Assembly (NCBI GenBank): GCA_958438955.1
Contig: CAUBTS010000001.1
Location: 1 to 53,546 of the forward strand
Reading direction: 5' to 3'
From: an uncultured Collinsella sp.
GTDB taxonomy: Bacteria; Actinomycetota; Coriobacteriia; Coriobacteriales; Coriobacteriaceae
Length of the DNA: 53,546 nt
The notes beneath the pieces are model-generated. The model worked only from the letters and a program-made list of their open reading frames with translations. It did no database searches and was not told the origin of the DNA. A program made the position numbers and the translations under genes. Within the stretch, counting starts at the first letter, position 1. Each line of letters starts with the position of its first letter. Shown piece by piece: positions 51,006 to 53,546 of the stretch.

Positions 51006-52403
51006 ATGGAGCGTCCCTGCGCATGGAAAAAGTACACGCCACAGCAAGTCGAGGAGCTCGAGGAGCTTTGCCGCGGCTATAAGCAGTTTTTGAGCGAGAA
51101 CAAGACCGAGCGCCTGTGCGTCAAGACCGGTATCAAGATGGCCGAGGAGGCGGGCTACGTCAATCTGGAGACCGTGATCTCCGAGGGCCGCGCGCTCAAG
51201 GCCGGCGACAAGGTGTACGCCGCCAATCACGGCAAGGACCTCATGCTCGTCAACCTGGGCACCGCCCCGCTCGAGCAGGGCTTTAACATCCTGGGCGCCC
51301 ACGTGGACTCGCCGCGCCTGGACCTTAAGCAGAATCCCGCCTTCGAGGCCGGCGACATGGCCTACCTCGACACGCACTACTACGGCGGCGTCAAGAGCTA
51401 CCACTGGGTAGCCTCCCCGCTCGCACTCGTGGGCGTCATCTGCAAAAAGGACGGCACCACCGTCGACATCAACATCGGCGACAAGGCGGACGATCCAGTC
51501 TTTACCATCTCCGACCTGCTGATTCACCTCTCGAGCGAGCAGATGTCCAAGCCTGCCAAGGACGCCGTCGATGCCGAGATCCTCGACGTGATCGTGGGCG
51601 GCCGCCCCGTCAAGTTTGACGAGGACGACAAGGACGCCCCCAAGGAGCCCGTCAAGCAGATGTTCCTGGACATCCTCAAGGAGCAGTACGACGTCGAGGA
51701 GGAGGACTTCCTCTCCGCCGAGATCGAGGTCGTGCCCGCCGGCCCGGCCCGCGACATGGGCCTCGACCGCTCCATGATTCTGGGCTATGGCCACGACGAC
51801 CGTGTCTGCGCCTATCCGTCCATGCTCGCCCAGATCGACGTCGCCAACGTGGAGCGCACGAGCATCACACTCATCGTCGACAAGGAGGAGATCGGTTCCG
51901 TGGGTGCCACCGGCATGACGAGCCGCTTCTTCGAGAACACCGTCGCCGAGATCATGACGCTCGCCGGCGAGGATAGCCCGCTGGCCCTGCGCCGCGCACT
52001 CGCCCACAGCCGTATGCTCTCCTCTGACGTGTCCGCCGGCTTCGACCCGGGCTACGCCGGCAAGTTCGAAACTAAGAACGCAGCCTTTATGGGTCGTGGC
52101 CTGTGCTTTAACAAGTACACGGGCAGCCGCGGCAAGGGTGGCTCCAACGACGCCGACGCCGAGTATGTGGCCCTCGTCCGCGACATCATGGACGAGGCCG
52201 GCGTAGACTTCCAGACCTGCGAGCTCGGTCGCGTCAACGCGGGCGGCGGCGGCACCATCGCCTACATCATGGCCAAGTACGGCATGAACGTCATCGACTC
52301 CGGCGTTGCCGTCCTGTCCATGCACGCCCTGTGGGAGGTCGCCAACAAGGCCGACATCTACGAGGCCTACCGCGGCTACAAGGCCTTCCTCGAGCGCGCC
52401 TAA
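51006..52403 (+). CDS. M18 family aminopeptidase
   Basis: A 465-aa zinc aminopeptidase of family M18. Metal ligands: ILGAHVDSPRLDLKQ near residue 95, VDKEEIGSVGATGM near 296 (catalytic Glu and ligand), GYGHDDRVCAYPSM near 262, and a C-terminal His in LSMHALWEVANKADIYE. This ApeA/APEB-type protein is slightly longer than DAP orthologues. It trims N-terminal residues from peptides in the cytoplasm. ATG 51006 has AAAGGAG upstream. It is divergent from polA (166 bp), and palindromic repeat copy 4 lies directly after it. Confidence 0.92.
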   Translation: MERPCAWKKYTPQQVEELEELCRGYKQFLSENKTERLCVKTGIKMAEEAGYVNLETVISEGRALKAGDKVYAANHGKDLMLVNLGTAPLEQGFNILGAHVDSPRLDLKQNPAFEAGDMAYLDTHYYGGVKSYHWVASPLALVGVICKKDGTTVDINIGDKADDPVFTISDLLIHLSSEQMSKPAKDAVDAEILDVIVGGRPVKFDEDDKDAPKEPVKQMFLDILKEQYDVEEEDFLSAEIEVVPAGPARDMGLDRSMILGYGHDDRVCAYPSMLAQIDVANVERTSITLIVDKEEIGSVGATGMTSRFFENTVAEIMTLAGEDSPLALRRALAHSRMLSSDVSAGFDPGYAGKFETKNAAFMGRGLCFNKYTGSRGKGGSNDADAEYVALVRDIMDEAGVDFQTCELGRVNAGGGGTIAYIMAKYGMNVIDSGVAVLSMHALWEVANKADIYEAYRGYKAFLERA

Positions 52404-52420
52404 TCCACCCCACCCATAAC

Positions 52421-52485
52421 TTGCGGTGGAATACGGATTGATTTGGCCTTTCAATGGCACAAACAGACCGTATTCCACCGCAACT
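52421..52485. repeat. Palindromic repeat, copy 4
   Basis: A 16-bp perfect stem (TTGCGGTGGAATACGG, 52422-52437 and 52469-52484) plus partial inner pairing, between the M18 gene and yaaA. Compared with copies 1-3 it reads GTGGAAT for GTGAAAT and its partner reads ATTCCAC for ATTTCAC, a compensatory change. Confidence 0.9.
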
Positions 52486-52507
52486 TTTTTAGCGAGAGAA
52501 CGGTTCC

Positions 52508-53317
52508 ATGTTGCAGGTCATCATTTCGCCCGCCAAGCAAATGCGCGCGGCCCAAGATGCTTTTGAAGTCCTGGGCATTCCACCCTTTGTGCGCGAGACA
52601 GCTCGCCTCCACCGCGCACTGCTAGATATCGAGCGGAATGAAGGCAGCGGCGGCCTGCAGGCGCTATGGAACGTGAGCGACAAACTGCTGGGGCCTTGCC
52701 TCAACACCCTGCATGAGTTCAGGCCCATCCTGAAAAACGGCGATCTCGACAATCCCGCACTCGCCCGTCACCTCTCCCCCGCCGTCATGTCCTATCACGG
52801 CATTCAATACCAGAGCATGGCGCCCAAGGTGATGGATTCCGCGCAGCTCGACTGGCTACAAAACCATCTCTGGATCCTCTCGGGCCTTTACGGATGCGTG
52901 CGCCCCTTTCATGCCGTTGAACCGTATCGGCTGGAGATGGGCGCGAAGCTTGCCGTCGACAATGCCCGAGACCTCTACGCGTTTTGGGGCGACAAGCTCG
53001 CACGGGCCATCGCTCCGGCAGGCTCCAACGCTACAATCGTCAATCTCGCCAGCGCGGAATACGCCAAAGCCGTTCTGCCCTGCCTCGCGGGCGACGCCAC
53101 GGTCGTCACATGCCTCTTTGGCGAAGGCATCCGCAACGGAAAACCCATCCAACGGTCGACCGCCAGCAAAAAGGCGCGCGGCTCCATGGTGCGCTGGATG
53201 GCAGAAAACAAGCTCGAGGATGCAAGCGAGCTCACCGCGTTCGACATTGGTTATCGTCACTTTCCCGAGCTTTCAGACAAAAACACCCTGGTATTCATGA
53301 ACGTTCAGGCACAATAG
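52508..53317 (+). CDS. yaaA: YaaA/UPF0246 family peroxide-stress protein
   Basis: A 269-aa protein of the YaaA family. The N-terminal IISPAKQM and the core segments HLWILSGLYGCVRPFHAVEPYRLEMG near residue 118-143 and NLASAEYAKAV near 179 are characteristic; KARGSMVRWM lies near 222. E. coli YaaA lowers free iron and DNA damage under peroxide stress and binds DNA. A similar role in this anaerobe is inferred. Ribosome site GAGAG. It lies 104 bp after the M18 gene, with repeat copy 4 in between. Confidence 0.88.
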   Translation: MLQVIISPAKQMRAAQDAFEVLGIPPFVRETARLHRALLDIERNEGSGGLQALWNVSDKLLGPCLNTLHEFRPILKNGDLDNPALARHLSPAVMSYHGIQYQSMAPKVMDSAQLDWLQNHLWILSGLYGCVRPFHAVEPYRLEMGAKLAVDNARDLYAFWGDKLARAIAPAGSNATIVNLASAEYAKAVLPCLAGDATVVTCLFGEGIRNGKPIQRSTASKKARGSMVRWMAENKLEDASELTAFDIGYRHFPELSDKNTLVFMNVQAQ

Positions 53318-53340
53318 GCCCGCCGTTTCCAAACACCCCG

Positions 53341-53546
53341 TTACTCCGCCAAGCCATCAGCCTTAGCGATCTCGCTCGTCGAGCCATCTTGATAAGTAAC
53401 CTTGACATGCTCCACCTCGGACACCTTGACGCCCGATGGGGGCTCCAGGCGCCATTCCGTCAGCGCGATATCCATCGTCGTGGGCACATCCCCTTGATCT
53501 TTGAGCTCGACCGACAGCGTCTTAAGCGACGCATCGAAGGTCACGC
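53341..53546 (-). CDS. Unknown protein, C-terminal part only
   Basis: The last ~67 codons of a gene that enters from the right edge. The visible part reads TTMDIALTEWRLEPPSG, then VKVSEVEHVKVTYQDGSTSEI, a beta-strand-rich, acidic tail. I do not recognise the family; secreted or anti-sigma-factor-like proteins can end like this, but that is a guess. It converges on yaaA with 23 bp between. A GTG at 53544 is in frame, but nothing shows it to be the start. Confidence 0.5.
   Translation of the reverse strand, partial: VTFDASLKTLSVELKDQGDVPTTMDIALTEWRLEPPSGVKVSEVEHVKVTYQDGSTSEIAKADGLAE

Noticed and set aside
1..53546. CRISPR array, insertion sequence or prophage
   Set aside because: No regularly spaced direct repeats, transposase, integrase or phage structural gene is visible. 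The recurring palindromes are far apart and have no spacers.

Overview
The window looks like chromosome from a strictly anaerobic, GC-rich actinobacterium of the class Coriobacteriia. Collinsella is my best guess from gene content, codon bias and a formate hydrogenlyase plus selenium lifestyle; no 16S gene is present to prove it. Most genes in the first 29 kb lie on the minus strand.

Layout. 1-10.8 kb: a formate hydrogenlyase operon read right to left: hydN-like ferredoxin, fdhF, then hyfA, B, C, D, E, F and the 5' part of hyfG. FdhF is interrupted by a UGA at 9797-9799 that is selenocysteine 140, with a SECIS hairpin directly after it. 11.1-13.4 kb: a small accessory block holding a RelB/DinJ-like antitoxin with a PIN toxin, and an AbiEi/DUF559-like putative nuclease flanked on both sides by the same palindromic repeat. 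13.4-13.7 kb: tRNA-Gly and tRNA-Pro. 13.7-15.1 kb: brnQ. 15.1-23.3 kb: a selenium cluster read right to left: leader with a possible 22-aa uORF, two 2-hydroxyacyl-CoA dehydratase-type (double-cubane) proteins, their activase, a GT4 glycosyltransferase whose end overlaps selD by 8 nt, selD (itself a selenoprotein, UGA at 18241-18243), yedF, a DUF3343 gene and a NifS-like cysteine desulfurase. 23.5-29 kb: molybdate transport (modA, an enlarged modB, modC) and molybdenum cofactor genes (mogA/moaB, moeA). 29.2-53.5 kb: mainly housekeeping genes: a CLC transporter, a lipid kinase, an ArfB-like factor, xpt, an MFS pump, metY, a C_GCAxxG_C_C protein, yigZ, RNase P RNA, S1, two HAD phosphatases, cysteine desulfidase, rpiB, ndk, argH, argG, polA, an M18 aminopeptidase and yaaA.

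How it fits together. FdhF needs both a molybdenum-bisMGD cofactor and selenocysteine. The window places the enzyme, its membrane hydrogenase, selenophosphate synthase with accessory selenium genes, and molybdate uptake with cofactor insertion within 29 kb. The selenium operon carries more than selenoprotein synthesis needs. The tight coupling of a glycosyltransferase to selD, beside double-cubane reductase-like proteins, is the best candidate here for an undescribed pathway.

Non-coding structure is rich. Four copies of a covarying palindrome (12047, 13329, 31673, 52421) and three copies of a larger two-tier hairpin (20343, 21649, 37219) recur between genes, and a unique element with 31-bp perfect inverted arms sits at 47829-47954. 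No CRISPR array, insertion sequence or prophage was seen.
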